Notes: a model not told the origin generated them from the sequence alone. Positions 34,202 to 44,377 are shown, counted from the stretch's first letter. The stretch: 64,000 bases of DNA from Sphingobium sp. CR2-8 (GCF_035818615.1 NZ_JAYKZY010000002.1:2916501-2980500); one strand, 5' to 3'. Numbers and translations are program-made.

Positions 34202-35208
34202 GCGACCCCGGCGTTCAGAAGGTCGTGCATATGCACCGCGCCGACCAATTTGCCGTTTTCGCAGACGAACAGCAGCATGACATTGCGTTCGTGCATCAAC
34301 TGCATCGCTTCGGACGCGATGTCGTCAGGACCGACCGCCAGGGGGGTCAGGGTCATGGCGCTGCCCACGGCGCCGGTCAGATTCTGTTTACCGGTCACGG
34401 TCCGGCGCAGATCGCCGTCGGTGAAGGCGCCGATGAGGCGACCGTTGCGGTCGACCACCGCCGTCCCGCCGAGGCGCGCCCGCGTCATTTCCATCGTCGC
34501 GTCGAGCAAGGATGCGTCTTCGCGTACCATCGGCACATTCTCACCCTTGGCCATGAGTTCGCGCACCTTGATAAGCTGCGCGCCCAGTCGGCCATTGGGG
34601 TGGAATTTATGGAAATCGTCGGCGGAAAAGCCGCGCATTTCCATCAGCGAAATGGCGAGCGCATCGCCCAACGCCATCTGCACCGTGGTGGAGGTGGTGG
34701 GCGCCAGCGCGTTGGGGCAGGCTTCCTCCACTTCGGGCATCAGTACGCACATGTCCGCCGCCGTGGCGACGGTGCTCTGCGCCCGCGCGGTGATGGCGAC
34801 CAAGGGAATAGCAAAGCGTTTGCAATATTGGATGATCGGACCGAGTTCGGTCGATTCACCCGAATGGGACAGCATCAGCACGACGTCGTCAGGGGTGATC
34901 ATGCCCAGGTCGCCATGCCCTGCATCGGCGGGGTGCAGGAAGATGGCAGGTGTACCCGTGGAGGTGAGCGTCGCCGTCATCTTGCGCGCCACGATGCCGC
35001 TCTTGCCGATGCCGGTGACGATCACGCGGCCCCGTACCTTCATGATGACGCCGATCACGCGCAGGAAGGTGGTGGCAAAATCGCGATCTGCGAATTTGGC
35101 CTCCAGCGCGTTGAGACCCAAAGCTGCAATGGACAGACTGCGGCAGGCAGTTTCTACGATACGTCCGCCCGAACCGAACGGAATGATTTTAGATGCTGGT
35201 GTCGACAC
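34198..35208 (-). CDS. kdsD: Arabinose-5-phosphate isomerase KdsD (KpsF/GutQ type)
   Basis: Converts ribulose-5-P to arabinose-5-P, the first committed step to Kdo. The 336-residue protein has a SIS domain (VTGIGKSGIVARKM, PADAGHGDLGMI, LMLSHSGESTEL) and two C-terminal CBS repeats (VREDASLLDATMEM; IASEAMQLMHERNVM). The start is GTG 35208. The kdsB gene is coupled downstream. Confidence 0.93.
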   Translation of the reverse strand: MSTPASKIIPFGSGGRIVETACRSLSIAALGLNALEAKFADRDFATTFLRVIGVIMKVRGRVIVTGIGKSGIVARKMTATLTSTGTPAIFLHPADAGHGDLGMITPDDVVLMLSHSGESTELGPIIQYCKRFAIPLVAITARAQSTVATAADMCVLMPEVEEACPNALAPTTSTTVQMALGDALAISLMEMRGFSADDFHKFHPNGRLGAQLIKVRELMAKGENVPMVREDASLLDATMEMTRARLGGTAVVDRNGRLIGAFTDGDLRRTVTGKQNLTGAVGSAMTLTPLAVGPDDIASEAMQLMHERNVMLLFVCENGKLVGAVHMHDLLNAGVA

Positions 35209-35454
35209 GCGTTAGCCCTTTTATCCGCTTCTCAAAGCCGGATTATCCGGCCAGATCAACGGTGACGAACCACCGTTTCCGATGCCTCGCCTTTCCCTTT
35301 TTCCGCGACCCCATACTGATTTCATAATCAGCACCGGCGTCGGCTTACGCTGTTTCAGCCACTTATGGCAATCCATTTTGCAAGTGCGAACGAAAATTCA
35401 TGACAGTCAAAGCACGCTAATTCGTCAAGCAGCAGACGGACCGAACGGTTAAAG

Positions 35455-35477
35455 CGACGAAATGCGAAATTTCGTCG
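35455..35477 (-). terminator. Hairpin after the epimerase gene (probable terminator)
   Basis: CGACGAAAT (35455-35463) pairs with ATTTCGTCG (35469-35477) around a 5-base loop, 27 bases after the epimerase stop on the minus strand. The following T-run is weak (CTTTAACC). The remaining 35209-35454 gap must hold the kdsD promoter. Confidence 0.6.
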
Positions 35478-35504
35478 TCCCGCAACTCCATCGATAGGGG
35501 ATTC

Positions 35505-36500
35505 TCATCCTTTATAGTCGCGATACCACTGCACGAATCGTGGAACGCCGACGTCGATACCGATTGTCGGAGCAAACCCTATATCCTGCGCGATGGCGCT
35601 GATGTCTGCATAGGTGGCATGGACATCGCCGGGTTGCATGGGCTGAAAGTCGATTTTCGCCTTTTGCCCCAGCGCGTCCTCCAGCACAGCGATCAGGTGC
35701 ATGAGTTCTTCGGGCTTGTTGTTGCCGATATTGTAGAGCCGGTGCGGCGCGCGGCTGCCGCCGGGCTTGGCCGCACCGTCGTCCGCCGGAGGATGATCGA
35801 GGCAGCCGACGATGCCGTCGACGATATCGTCGATATAGGTGAAGTCACGCTGCATCCGGCCATGGTTGAACACCGGGATCGGCTCGCCTGCCAGTATCTT
35901 GGACGCGAAAATCCACATCGCCATGTCGGGGCGGCCCCAGGGACCATAGACCGTGAAGAAGCGCAGACCGGTCATGGGTATGCGGAAAAGATGGGCGTAT
36001 GTTTCGCTCATCAATTCATCGGCGCGCTTGGTGGCGGCGTAGAGCGAGACGGGATGATCGGCACGATCCTCGACGCGGAACGGCAACGTATCGTTGCCGC
36101 CATAGACCGATGAGGATGACGCATAGACCAGATGCCGTACCCGCCGTTCGCGCGCCAGTTCGAGCATGTTGACATGCCCCGCCAGGTTGGAGCGGACATA
36201 GGCGTGCGGGTTGATAAGTGAATAGCGCACGCCTGCCTGCGCCCCCAGATGGACGATCGATTCGATCACCTGATCGTTCAGCGCCGCATGCAAGGCGTCG
36301 AGATCGGCGAAATCCAGTTCGTGGAAGGTGAAAAGCCGCCCATGTGTTGCCTGCAACCGGGCGATACGGTCGCGCTTCAAAGACACTGGATAATAGTCGT
36401 TCATATTGTCGATGCCGACCACCGCATGCCCCTGCGCCAGCAAGCGGTCGGCGGCATGCATGCCGATGAACCCGGCGGCTCCGGTAACGAGAATCGTCAT
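35505..36500 (-). CDS. UDP-glucuronate 4-epimerase-like NAD-dependent epimerase
   Basis: This 331-residue extended SDR has NAD motif GAAGFIGMHAADRLL and catalytic SSSSVYGGN...YAATK (YxxxK). GPWGRPDMAMWIFASKI is characteristic of UDP-glucuronate 4-epimerases (CapI/LpsL group), which make UDP-galacturonate for LPS or capsule. ATG 36500 was chosen because GAGGGA lies just ahead of it; an upstream frame to 36518 has no ribosome site. The exact sugar specificity is inferred. Confidence 0.87.
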   Translation of the reverse strand: MTILVTGAAGFIGMHAADRLLAQGHAVVGIDNMNDYYPVSLKRDRIARLQATHGRLFTFHELDFADLDALHAALNDQVIESIVHLGAQAGVRYSLINPHAYVRSNLAGHVNMLELARERRVRHLVYASSSSVYGGNDTLPFRVEDRADHPVSLYAATKRADELMSETYAHLFRIPMTGLRFFTVYGPWGRPDMAMWIFASKILAGEPIPVFNHGRMQRDFTYIDDIVDGIVGCLDHPPADDGAAKPGGSRAPHRLYNIGNNKPEELMHLIAVLEDALGQKAKIDFQPMQPGDVHATYADISAIAQDIGFAPTIGIDVGVPRFVQWYRDYKG

Positions 36501-36671
36501 GCGTCCCTCTTTCGGCATGTATCAAGGCGCGCGGCCCTTCCCTCCCGTCTCCGACACTATGCGACGGCTTGTAAAGCCCCCTTCCACCACACGCCATTGA
36601 GCGTCGATGGAAAGGTCCATCCTGCTGCCCATCTTTACCCCCCTCTAATCTTTATCACCTAAGCGGGAGCC

Positions 36672-37814
36672 ATGGATATGGCATCCCATCCCGCGCGTCC
36701 CGCCGGACCGACCGGACCCGACCCGGATGGGCAGGACCGCCATGCGCGCTGGTCGGCGCTGGCGCTGGACGCCGCCGAGGCCAACGCCTTTTACGCGCCC
36801 GACATGCTGGAAGCGGCGATCGACCACCTCGCCGCGGACCAGCAGGTGCGCCTGATCGAGGCGCGGGAGGGCGACAGGACGATCGGACTGCTGCCGGTGA
36901 CCCGCCGGGCGCGGCATGGCCGATTGCCGATCGGCAGCGTGGCGAACTGGATGCACGATCATTGCTTCTTCGGCGCACCGATGATCCGCGCGGGTCATGA
37001 GAGTGCGGCATGGCGGAGTTTTCTGGCGCAGCTGGACGCAGCGCCCTGGGCGGGCGGCTTCCTGCATCTGCAGGGCTTGGACGCGGCCGGGGCCAATGCG
37101 GCGGCGCTGGAGGCGCTGTGCGTCGAACAGCGGCGCGGACGGCGGGAAATCCATCGCTATGACCGGGCCATGCTGCGATCGGACCTGACCGCCGACGCCT
37201 ATTGGGACAGCCATGTCCGGTCCAAGAAGCGCAAGGAGCTGCGCCGCCTGCAAAAGAGGCTGGCGGAATTGGGGGCGGTGGAGACAAGGCTGCTGGCGGC
37301 GGGCGATGACCTGGCGCATTGGTGTGGCGATTTTCTGGCGCTGGAGGCATCGGGGTGGAAGGGCCAGGAAGGCACGGCATTGGCCTGCAAGGCTGCCGAC
37401 GCCGCCTTCTTCCGCAGTGCCTGCGCTGCTGCATTCGCGGCCGGACGGCTGCATATGTTGCGGATCGACCTCGATGGCCGGGCGATCGCCATGCTGGTCA
37501 ATTTTCGCCATGGCGACGGAGCGTTCTCCTTCAAGATCGCGTTCGACGAAGCGATGGGACGCTTTTCGCCCGGCGTGCTGATCGAGATCGCCAATCTGCA
37601 TGCGGTGCAGGATGATCCGGCGATCGGATGGATGGACAGTTGCGCCGCCGCCGACCATCCGATGATCGACAGCCTGTGGGCGGAGCGGCGGACGATCGTG
37701 CAATATCGCATTGCCCTGCACGGCACCGGCGTGGCCCGGATGCAGCGGAGCGCCGCCTTCGCCATCGCCAACGGCGTTGAGGCGATCGCCAGACAATTGA
37801 AAGGACAGGCATGA
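36672..37814 (+). CDS. FemAB/BioF2-like GNAT acyltransferase (first of two)
   Basis: This 380-residue GNAT-fold protein is of the BioF2/CelD-like type seen in exopolysaccharide loci. The motifs KKRKELRRLQKRLAELGAVE and FLALEASGWKGQEGTAL are typical. There is no signal peptide. Its stop overlaps the cupin-like gene start (ATGA), and a second acyltransferase of the same superfamily lies convergently 860 bases on. Function is not proven; acylation of a surface sugar or lipid is the usual suggestion. Confidence 0.8.
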   Translation: MDMASHPARPAGPTGPDPDGQDRHARWSALALDAAEANAFYAPDMLEAAIDHLAADQQVRLIEAREGDRTIGLLPVTRRARHGRLPIGSVANWMHDHCFFGAPMIRAGHESAAWRSFLAQLDAAPWAGGFLHLQGLDAAGANAAALEALCVEQRRGRREIHRYDRAMLRSDLTADAYWDSHVRSKKRKELRRLQKRLAELGAVETRLLAAGDDLAHWCGDFLALEASGWKGQEGTALACKAADAAFFRSACAAAFAAGRLHMLRIDLDGRAIAMLVNFRHGDGAFSFKIAFDEAMGRFSPGVLIEIANLHAVQDDPAIGWMDSCAAADHPMIDSLWAERRTIVQYRIALHGTGVARMQRSAAFAIANGVEAIARQLKGQA

Positions 37815-38695
37815 CCGCCCATAGCCCCATTACACCGGGCCCGATCGCGCAGGCCGCTGGCGCCATCTTCCCCGACGAGGCGCGCGCCGCTCTTGCCGCC
37901 GCTTATCCCGACCAATCGACCAAGCTGCATCATGGGCTGGTCGGCCACGCTTTGCTGACGCTGGACGCGCTGGCGACCCTGGCCGAACGCATGCCCGCCA
38001 CGTCGGTCGAATATAATCTGGGCAAGCTGCCGCTGGGCGTACGGCCCGAGGATACGCCGTCCAACGGCCTGACGCTGGGCGAGACTATCCGCACGATCGA
38101 GACGAATGGCAGTTGGGCCGTGCTGAAGAATGTCGAGCGCGATCCGGCCTACGCTGCGGTGCTGGACGAGGCGCTGGCGGAGATTGCGCCGATCGTCGCG
38201 CGGAAGACCGGACCGATGCTGCACCGGGAAGCCTTCATCTTCCTGTCCTCCCCCGGCAGTGTGACGCCGTTCCATATGGACCCGGAGCATAATATCCTGC
38301 TTCAGATCATGGGCGTGAAGACGATGACCGTTTTCCCTGCGCGGGACGAACATCTGGTCCCGGCGCAAAAAAGCGAGGATTTCCATGGCGGCGGGCATCG
38401 CAACCTGGTGTGGCAGGATGGTTTCAAGACGCGTGGCACGGCGGTGCGGCTGGAGCCGGGCGACGCCATCCATGTGCCGGTAAAGGCCCCGCATTTCGTG
38501 GAGAACGGCCCCACCGTATCGGTCAGCCTGTCGGTGACATGGCGGTCGGACCGCAGCGTAGCCGAAGGCGAGTTGCACAGTTTCAACGCCTTGCTGCGCA
38601 AGCGCGGCCTGCCGGTCGGCACGATCAGCGCGCAGCCGGAGGCGCAGGGCCTGCGCCGCCTGATCTATCGCATCATGCGGAAGCTGGGCGCCTGA
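37811..38695 (+). CDS. Cupin/JmjC-like protein
   Basis: The 294-residue protein has a double-stranded beta-helix core with PFHMDPEHNILLQIMG (HxD iron-binding pair) and PGDAIHVPVKAPHFVENG (second His), fitting a cupin-8/JmjC-type 2-oxoglutarate oxygenase. Homologues next to GNAT genes in sphingomonads are often called transcription factor jumonji-like. Its substrate is unknown, and hydroxylation activity is inferred from metal ligands only. The 3' end overlaps the convergent acyltransferase by 23 bases. Confidence 0.78.
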   Translation: MTAHSPITPGPIAQAAGAIFPDEARAALAAAYPDQSTKLHHGLVGHALLTLDALATLAERMPATSVEYNLGKLPLGVRPEDTPSNGLTLGETIRTIETNGSWAVLKNVERDPAYAAVLDEALAEIAPIVARKTGPMLHREAFIFLSSPGSVTPFHMDPEHNILLQIMGVKTMTVFPARDEHLVPAQKSEDFHGGGHRNLVWQDGFKTRGTAVRLEPGDAIHVPVKAPHFVENGPTVSVSLSVTWRSDRSVAEGELHSFNALLRKRGLPVGTISAQPEAQGLRRLIYRIMRKLGA

Positions 38696-39740
38696 GCAGG
38701 CGGCGGAGCAGCGCTTCGGCTTCGAGACGCGGGCTGAACCGTTCCAATATCCACCAGTCGAGCGATTCCTCGCAGGTGGCGAGGCTCTGCTTGTAGCGAT
38801 CCTTGCCTGCCAGCAGCGAGTAGCGGGTCAGGCCACGCCCTGCATAATGGTCGACCGCCGCTGCATGGCAGAGCAGGCCGGGCTTGTCCTTGGCCGTGCG
38901 CAGCGCGGCGAAGGCGGACTGGTAGTTCATCGCCACGCCGCGATGAATGAAATTGACCAGCAGGCCGACCATGCCCCCGATATCGGCAAAGCGCAGCAGT
39001 TCGACCGCGCCGGACGGCAGTCCGCGCGCGGCGATCGTGGCGACGAAATGACGGAAACCGGCATCGTCCCAGGCATTGTCGGCATGGCGGCCGCCGTTGA
39101 GCGCGGCCATCTCGTCCAGCCAGGGACCGACGTCGTCCAAGGTGGCGACGGCGATATCGGGCAATGGGCCGCCATGATCCTTCATCGCACGGCGGATCTG
39201 GCTGCGCGTATTGGCGCTGAGCAGCGCAAGATAATCGCCATCGGCCGCGCGCACGGCGTTAAGATCGACCTGATAGACGGGCGAAGTGTCGACGCATGTG
39301 CGACGACGCGCTGCCAGGCCGAGCAACGGCGTATCGGGCGCGATTCCGCTCAACCGCAACGCGCGCCAGTCGCGGCGATGGGACAGGGCGGCCAGCGCGG
39401 CGGCGGTCGCCTCCCCTTCCCGTCCCGCCTCCACCAGCAGGCCGTTATATTCGACATAGGGCCGGTCAGCGGCGGGGTCGCCCGACTGATTGAGGCTGAG
39501 CGTGCCGACCCGGCCCAGCAGACGCGGCTGCATCGCATGGCCAAGCAGCGCCAGCGCGACATCCCGCCCCGCATCATCGGTGACGGCGAGGAGGTCGGGC
39601 TGGACGTCATAGCTGTCGAGCCATGCGCCGATCCAGGTCCAGCTCAGGAAGAAAGCGCCGTCCGATCGCGCCTCCAATGCCTGCCAGCGTTGCGCCAGGG
39701 TCGCCCGGTCGGGCTGCGAGAAGGTCGAGGAAAGTGCCAT
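38673..39740 (-). CDS. FemAB/BioF2-like GNAT acyltransferase (second)
   Basis: A 355-residue member of the same superfamily as the gene at 36672. It shows FFLSWTWIGAWLDSYD near the start, LSANTRSQIRRAMKDHGG in the middle and LLAGKDRYKQSLATCEESLDW late. It faces the cupin-like gene and overlaps its end. The pair brackets the oxygenase, which suggests a small surface-modification unit. Confidence 0.8.
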   Translation of the reverse strand: MALSSTFSQPDRATLAQRWQALEARSDGAFFLSWTWIGAWLDSYDVQPDLLAVTDDAGRDVALALLGHAMQPRLLGRVGTLSLNQSGDPAADRPYVEYNGLLVEAGREGEATAAALAALSHRRDWRALRLSGIAPDTPLLGLAARRRTCVDTSPVYQVDLNAVRAADGDYLALLSANTRSQIRRAMKDHGGPLPDIAVATLDDVGPWLDEMAALNGGRHADNAWDDAGFRHFVATIAARGLPSGAVELLRFADIGGMVGLLVNFIHRGVAMNYQSAFAALRTAKDKPGLLCHAAAVDHYAGRGLTRYSLLAGKDRYKQSLATCEESLDWWILERFSPRLEAEALLRRLLRRPASA

Positions 39741-39780
39741 CGCGCCCCTTGTGGCAGAGCGCGGGGACGGGTCAAGCGGA

Positions 39781-40152
39781 TCAGGCTGTCAGGCGCTTTA
39801 CCGGATCGACCGTGCCGTCGGCGCGCACGCCGGCGTGCGCCAGATCGCGGGCGAGGCGGCCGGTGAGGAAGCGATACCACATGACGAAGTCGGCGCGGAG
39901 CGACCAGAGCGGATAGCGAAAGGTTGCAGGACGATTATGTTCGATCAGACCATGGCCGACCCAGGCGAACCCATAGCCCGCCAGCGGCACCGCAGCGGCC
40001 ATCCAACCCCGTCGCGCGAAAGGCGCAGCCAGCAACAGCCCCACCACCAGGCTGGTGCCCACATAATGCAGAGCGCGCGTGGCCGGACGCGCATGTTCCT
40101 GCAGATAATAAGGCCAGAAAGCGCGGAAGCTGGTCATGCCGGTCATGGTCAT
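39781..40152 (-). CDS. DUF962/Mpo1-like membrane protein
   Basis: This 123-residue protein contains FWPYYLQEHARPATRALHYVGT, then LLLAAPFARRGWMAAAVPLAGYGFAWVGHGLIEHNRP, the conserved His-rich membrane fold of DUF962. The yeast relative Mpo1 is an Fe-dependent dioxygenase of 2-hydroxy fatty acids. Sphingomonads contain 2-hydroxymyristate in sphingolipids, so a related role is possible but unproven. Starts at 40152, 40146 or 40137 are all feasible. Confidence 0.8.
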   Translation of the reverse strand: MTMTGMTSFRAFWPYYLQEHARPATRALHYVGTSLVVGLLLAAPFARRGWMAAAVPLAGYGFAWVGHGLIEHNRPATFRYPLWSLRADFVMWYRFLTGRLARDLAHAGVRADGTVDPVKRLTA

Positions 40153-40191
40153 CCTCTCCGACCATGAGCGTAATGGGAATCCTGATCTCTG

Positions 40192-41253
40192 TTAAGTGTG
40201 ATGCGCCAGGGCGTGCGCGCGATCGGGAGCGTAGAGGAAGTAATCATAGGCGGCGCGCGCCGCCTCCGCCATGATCCGGTCGCGCACGTCATGGCCCCGG
40301 CTGTCCTTCATGACGAAGACAACGACGGCGAACCGACGACCATCTGGCAATCGCACCACACCGACGTCATTGCCGATGCCGTTCAGTGATCCGGTCTTGT
40401 GCGCAATGGCGGTGCCGGGCGGCAGCATGGCGACAAGGCGCTTCTTGCCGGTTTCGCAATGGGCCATGATGGTGAAGAGCCGCTGGGTACTGGCCGCAGA
40501 CAGCGCGCGACCCGATTCATAGGCGGTGATCAGATCGACCATGGCGCGCGGCGTGGACGTATCCTCCAACTCGGCCGCGAAGGCCAGATTGGGCAGGTCG
40601 CGTATATCCCGCACGGCGAGTTGCGGATCGGCGCGGCGCGCCGCGTCCGCATTCTGGCGGAAACTGCCCGACAGCGGGTGGATGCCCATGGCACGGTAGA
40701 GAAGATGCGCAGTATCGCTGTCGACCCGCAGCCCGGTGATGCCCAGCTTGGTCACGAACCCAGTGATCGCCTGCGGCCCGCCCGCCCGCGCGACCAGCAC
40801 GTCGGTGGCATTATTGTCGCTCTTCTGAAGCATCAGTTCCAGCAGCCGGTCGACCGACAGCGTCGCGCCGGGACGAGAGAACATCCAGGCGATGCCGCCC
40901 TCGCTCGCCAGCGCCGGGTCCAGCGCGAGTTGATCGTCCAGGCGCAGGTCGCCCGCATCGATCAGCGCGAAAATGCGCCCGGCCACCGCGACTTTATAGG
41001 CGCTGGCCATCGGAAACAGCGTGTCGCCGTTCAACGCCTGCGTCTCGCCGGTCTGGAGATCGCGCGCGGCGATCCCCACCGTTCCATCGGACAAGGCGGC
41101 AAAACGTGTGAATTCACCCAGCAATTTGGCTTCGGCCGTCTGCTGCAGCAGCGGCTTGGGCGGCGGGCCGAACGCGTCGGCGGCGGGCAAGGGCGCGAGG
41201 AACAGGCCGAAAGCGGCCAGCAGGCTGAAGGAGCGGCGGAACGACATCACCAT
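40192..41253 (-). CDS. Class A beta-lactamase
   Basis: This 353-residue serine beta-lactamase-like protein has a signal peptide ending near PAADA, SxxK in [16 protein letters not shown] in [11 protein letters not shown], an E-x-x-x-(x) region in [15 protein letters not shown] that supplies the Glu166-equivalent, and KTG in [11 protein letters not shown]. The set is complete, so hydrolysis of beta-lactams is likely; range cannot be predicted. The C-terminal part after residue 300 is longer than in TEM. Start ATG 41253 fits the signal peptide better than 41289. Confidence 0.9.
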   Translation of the reverse strand: MVMSFRRSFSLLAAFGLFLAPLPAADAFGPPPKPLLQQTAEAKLLGEFTRFAALSDGTVGIAARDLQTGETQALNGDTLFPMASAYKVAVAGRIFALIDAGDLRLDDQLALDPALASEGGIAWMFSRPGATLSVDRLLELMLQKSDNNATDVLVARAGGPQAITGFVTKLGITGLRVDSDTAHLLYRAMGIHPLSGSFRQNADAARRADPQLAVRDIRDLPNLAFAAELEDTSTPRAMVDLITAYESGRALSAASTQRLFTIMAHCETGKKRLVAMLPPGTAIAHKTGSLNGIGNDVGVVRLPDGRRFAVVVFVMKDSRGHDVRDRIMAEAARAAYDYFLYAPDRAHALAHHT

Positions 41254-41343
41254 TCTTTTGCGGATCGCCGCGCGCGAGGCAATAGGCATGGTCAGGATTC
41301 AGGCAGGTTGACAGGGGTTTGCGCCCCACGCCATCAGTCGGGC

Positions 41344-42069
41344 ATGAGCGACCCCATCAAACTGCACGAAAGCTGGCGCGAACCGCTGGCCGAGCAATTC
41401 GCGGCCCCGCATATGCAAGGGCTGAAAGATTTTCTCCAGGCGGAAAAGGCGGCCGGAAAGCGTATCTTTCCCAAGGGCAGCGCCTATTTCCGTGCGCTCG
41501 ACCTGACGCCGTTGGATCAGGTGAAGGCGGTGATATTGGGGCAGGACCCCTATCATGGCGACGGGCAGGCGCACGGCCTGTGCTTTTCGGTACAACCCGG
41601 CGTGCGAACGCCGCCCTCGCTGGTCAACATTTACAAGGAAATGCAGGCGGACCTAGGAATTGCCCCCGCTCGCCATGGCTTTCTGGAGCATTGGGCCAAA
41701 CAGGGCGTATTGCTGCTGAATAGCGTGCTGACGGTCGAGATGGGGCGCGCCGCATCCCATCAGGGCAAGGGGTGGGAGCAGTTTACCGACGCCATAGTGC
41801 GGATCGTCGCGCAGAAGGAGGAGCCGGTCGTCTTTCTGCTTTGGGGCGCTTATGCCCAGCGGAAGGCTGGTTTCGTCGATCAGAGCCGCCATCTGGTCAT
41901 CAAGTCCGCCCATCCCTCGCCGCTGTCGGCGCACAACGGATTCCTGGGATCACGGCCTTTTTCCAAGGCAAACGCCTTCCTGGAAGCCAAGGGAAGGGGC
42001 GCGATCGATTGGGCGTTGCCGGCATTGAACGAGGACGAGGGCGGGCATCAAACCGGCCTTTCGCTGTAG
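41344..42069 (+). CDS. ung: Uracil-DNA glycosylase
   Basis: Removes uracil from DNA in base-excision repair. The 241-residue protein has the water-activating loop [18 protein letters not shown], the serine/proline loop [11 protein letters not shown] and the DNA-inserting [11 protein letters not shown]. It is complete for family 1 UDG. The start was set at 41344; a much longer open frame upstream is antisense to the beta-lactamase. Confidence 0.96.
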   Translation: MSDPIKLHESWREPLAEQFAAPHMQGLKDFLQAEKAAGKRIFPKGSAYFRALDLTPLDQVKAVILGQDPYHGDGQAHGLCFSVQPGVRTPPSLVNIYKEMQADLGIAPARHGFLEHWAKQGVLLLNSVLTVEMGRAASHQGKGWEQFTDAIVRIVAQKEEPVVFLLWGAYAQRKAGFVDQSRHLVIKSAHPSPLSAHNGFLGSRPFSKANAFLEAKGRGAIDWALPALNEDEGGHQTGLSL

Positions 42070-42177
42070 CCAAAGGGTTTAGCTGAACGGCGCATAACAA
42101 ACTGGTTCAGGAACGAAACAACCTGCTCGTGCGATATCCGAATCACAGACAGAGAATCCAGGTCCGAGGAGAAGCAC

Positions 42178-42534
42178 ATGTTCATTCGTAAAGCCATATT
42201 GGCCACTGCCCTTGCCGCCGCATCGCTGGGCGCCGTCACGCCGACGATCGCAAGCGCCCGCGACCACGACCATGACCGTCGCGGCTATCGGGAATATCGT
42301 GGTGATCGCGACTATCGCGGCGACCGCTATGCAGACCGTCGCGGCTATCGTGACGATCGCGGCTATCGCTGCCGCAAGTCGGGTGGGACGACCGGCCTGC
42401 TGGTCGGTGGCGTCGCAGGCGCATTGCTGGGCCGTGCCGTCGATACGCGCGGCGACCGTGCCCCCGGTACGATCATCGGCGCTGGCGCAGGCGCGCTCGC
42501 GGGTCGTGCGATCGACCGCAACTCCAAATGCTGA
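42178..42534 (+). CDS. Glycine-zipper 2TM-domain periplasmic/envelope protein
   Basis: This 118-residue protein has a signal peptide (ALAAASLGAVTPTIASA), an Arg/Asp/Tyr-rich repetitive segment (GYREYRGDRDYRGDRYADRRGYRDDRG) and a glycine zipper (GLLVGGVAGALLGRAVDTRGD, GTIIGAGAGALAGRAID). Such proteins sit in or near the outer membrane and respond to envelope stress; function unknown. GAGGAG lies 8 bases ahead of the ATG. Confidence 0.8.
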   Translation: MFIRKAILATALAAASLGAVTPTIASARDHDHDRRGYREYRGDRDYRGDRYADRRGYRDDRGYRCRKSGGTTGLLVGGVAGALLGRAVDTRGDRAPGTIIGAGAGALAGRAIDRNSKC

Positions 42535-42595
42535 TGCATTAGGCGACAGATAGGCGGTGGGCGGTCCGTTCGGATCGGCCCACCGCTGAATACAG

Positions 42596-42690
42596 AAAGG
42601 CGCGCTGACCTTTGGTCCAGCGCGCCTTTTCATGTCGCAAAAGATGAGGCCCGGTCCTGCTTGCGCAGGCCGGGCCTTCGTTCCTCTCCA
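42596..42690. terminator. Convergent terminator hairpins between glycine-zipper gene and rpoZ
   Basis: AAAGGCGCGCTG...CAGCGCGCCTTTT (42596-42630, one bulge) works in both directions. AGGCCCGG...CCGGGCCT (about 42649-42682) follows. An earlier hairpin GCGGTGGGC/GCCCACCGC (42554-42587) also lies here. The genes converge, so these serve both. Confidence 0.8.
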
Positions 42691-42705
42691 AACTTGTATC
42701 CGTGA

Positions 42706-43050
42706 TCAGCCGTCGTAATCGCCGCCAATATTCTGGTTGCGCGGCGGCGCAGCAGCGGTCAGGCGGAGCGCCTCCGCCGACTGGGCGATCGAACCGATTT
42801 CGTCCGGCGTATCGTCGTCATCGATCTGCACCTTTTGCAGCGATGCAACGACCGAATCATGCAGATCGGCGGGGAATACGGTTTCCTCAGCGATTTCGCG
42901 CAGTGCGACGACCGGGTTCTTGTCGCGGTCGCGGTCGAGCGTCAGCTCGGCGCCGCCGGAAATTTCCCGCGCGCGCTGGGCGGCGAGCAGGACGAGGTCA
43001 AAACGGTTGGTAACCTTGTCGACGCAATCTTCGACGGTAACGCGGGCCAA
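42706..43050 (-). CDS. rpoZ: RNA polymerase omega subunit RpoZ
   Basis: Omega folds the beta' subunit during RNA polymerase assembly. The protein is [32 protein letters not shown] and continues through LREIAEETV. The start is TTG 43050, supported by GGAGG 7 bases ahead; the longer frame to 43122 is not needed. 114 residues, typical alphaproteobacterial length with an acidic tail. Confidence 0.95.
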   Translation of the reverse strand: MARVTVEDCVDKVTNRFDLVLLAAQRAREISGGAELTLDRDRDKNPVVALREIAEETVFPADLHDSVVASLQKVQIDDDDTPDEIGSIAQSAEALRLTAAAPPRNQNIGGDYDG

Positions 43051-43175
43051 ACAGGGCCTCCTGCAAATAACGGAAGGAAAGTCGTGAACCGGCCGATTAG
43101 CAGCCCTCCATTGAAGAGTCAATGAACGGTCATAAAGGGATGGTTCCCTGCATCTAAAATGGGCATGGAGGGCGG

Positions 43176-44377
43176 ATGGCGACCGTCACATCCTCTCCTG
43201 CCAGTGCCGATGCGGGCGACATCCGGCTGGACCTGAACGGCAATCATCTGCGCCTGATCGCAGATGGTCCGTCTCTGCGCGGTGCGTTGATCGCCCTCAT
43301 CGAGGGCGCGCATTACAGCCTGAAACTCTATTATTATATCTTCGCTGCCGACGGTAGCGGGACGATGGTGCGCGACGCGCTGATCGCCGCGCGCGGGCGG
43401 GGCGTGGCGGTGACGTTGATGGTCGACGGCTTCGGATCGGCCGCGACGCCGGACGATTTTTCGCGCCCCTCATTGATGTCGGCGCGCATTTCAGGCGATT
43501 TGGCACTGGCCGATCCACGCGCTACCTGATCCGCAACCATCAAAAGATGGCGATCGCCGACGACCGCCGGCTGATGATCGGCGGTTTCAACGTCGAGGAC
43601 GGCTATTTCGGCATCCCCGCCGACGATCGTTGGCGCGACCTCGGACTGGTGATCGTGGGCGAACAGGCCGGGGCGATGACGCGCTGGTATGGCCAGCTAT
43701 GGCGGTGGGGATCGACGAAGAAACATCGATTTCGCACGCTGCGCCATATGGTGCGGCAATGGCACCCGACCCTGCACCATGATCCCGACGACCCGTTCCG
43801 TTGGCTGATCGGCGGACCAACCCGGCGGCTAAGCCCCTGGGCCAAGATCGTGAAACAGGATCTGGAGCAGGCCAGACGGGTCGATATGATCGCCGCCTAT
43901 TTCTCGCCGGGGCGCGGCATGCTCAAGCGGATCGCGCGCGCCGCGAAACGAGAGGGCGCGCGGATCATCCTGCCGGCGCAATCGGACAATGGCGCGACCG
44001 TGGCCGCTTCGCGCCTTCTCTACGGGCCGCTGCTCAAGCGCGGCGTAGAGATTTATGAATATCAACCCTGCAAACTGCATGCAAAGCTGATCGTCATCGA
44101 TGATGCGGTCTATGTAGGGTCGGCCAATTTCGACATGCGTAGCTTGTTCATCAATCTGGAGGTGATGCTCCGCATCAAGGATGCAGGATTTGCGGCGCAA
44201 GTCCGTGCGTTCATTACTCAGGAGGCAGATGTTAGTCGGGCGATCAGCCTGGAGGCGCATCGTCGCGGGCGCAGCGGGCTGACCCTGTTGAAACAATGGA
44301 TCAGCTATCTGCTTGTGGGGGTGCTGGATTATACGGTGACGCGGCGGCTGAATTTCCGCAATCCGGATGCCGATTGA
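43176..44377 (+). pseudogene. Cardiolipin synthase-like phospholipase D protein, split by a 1-base frameshift
   Basis: The first frame (LRLIADGPSLRGALIALIEG, LYYYIFAADGSGTMVRDALI) runs to ATPDDF, then shifts. The second frame supplies the first HKD motif HQKMAIADDRRLMIGG and the second HAKLIVIDDAVYVGSANFD, ending at 44377. With one more T in the T5 run at 43457-43461 the protein reads TPDDFFAPLIDVGAHFRRFG and is intact, about 400 residues. It would be a membrane-associated cardiolipin synthase or related PLD. This is probably a sequencing artefact. Confidence 0.85.
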
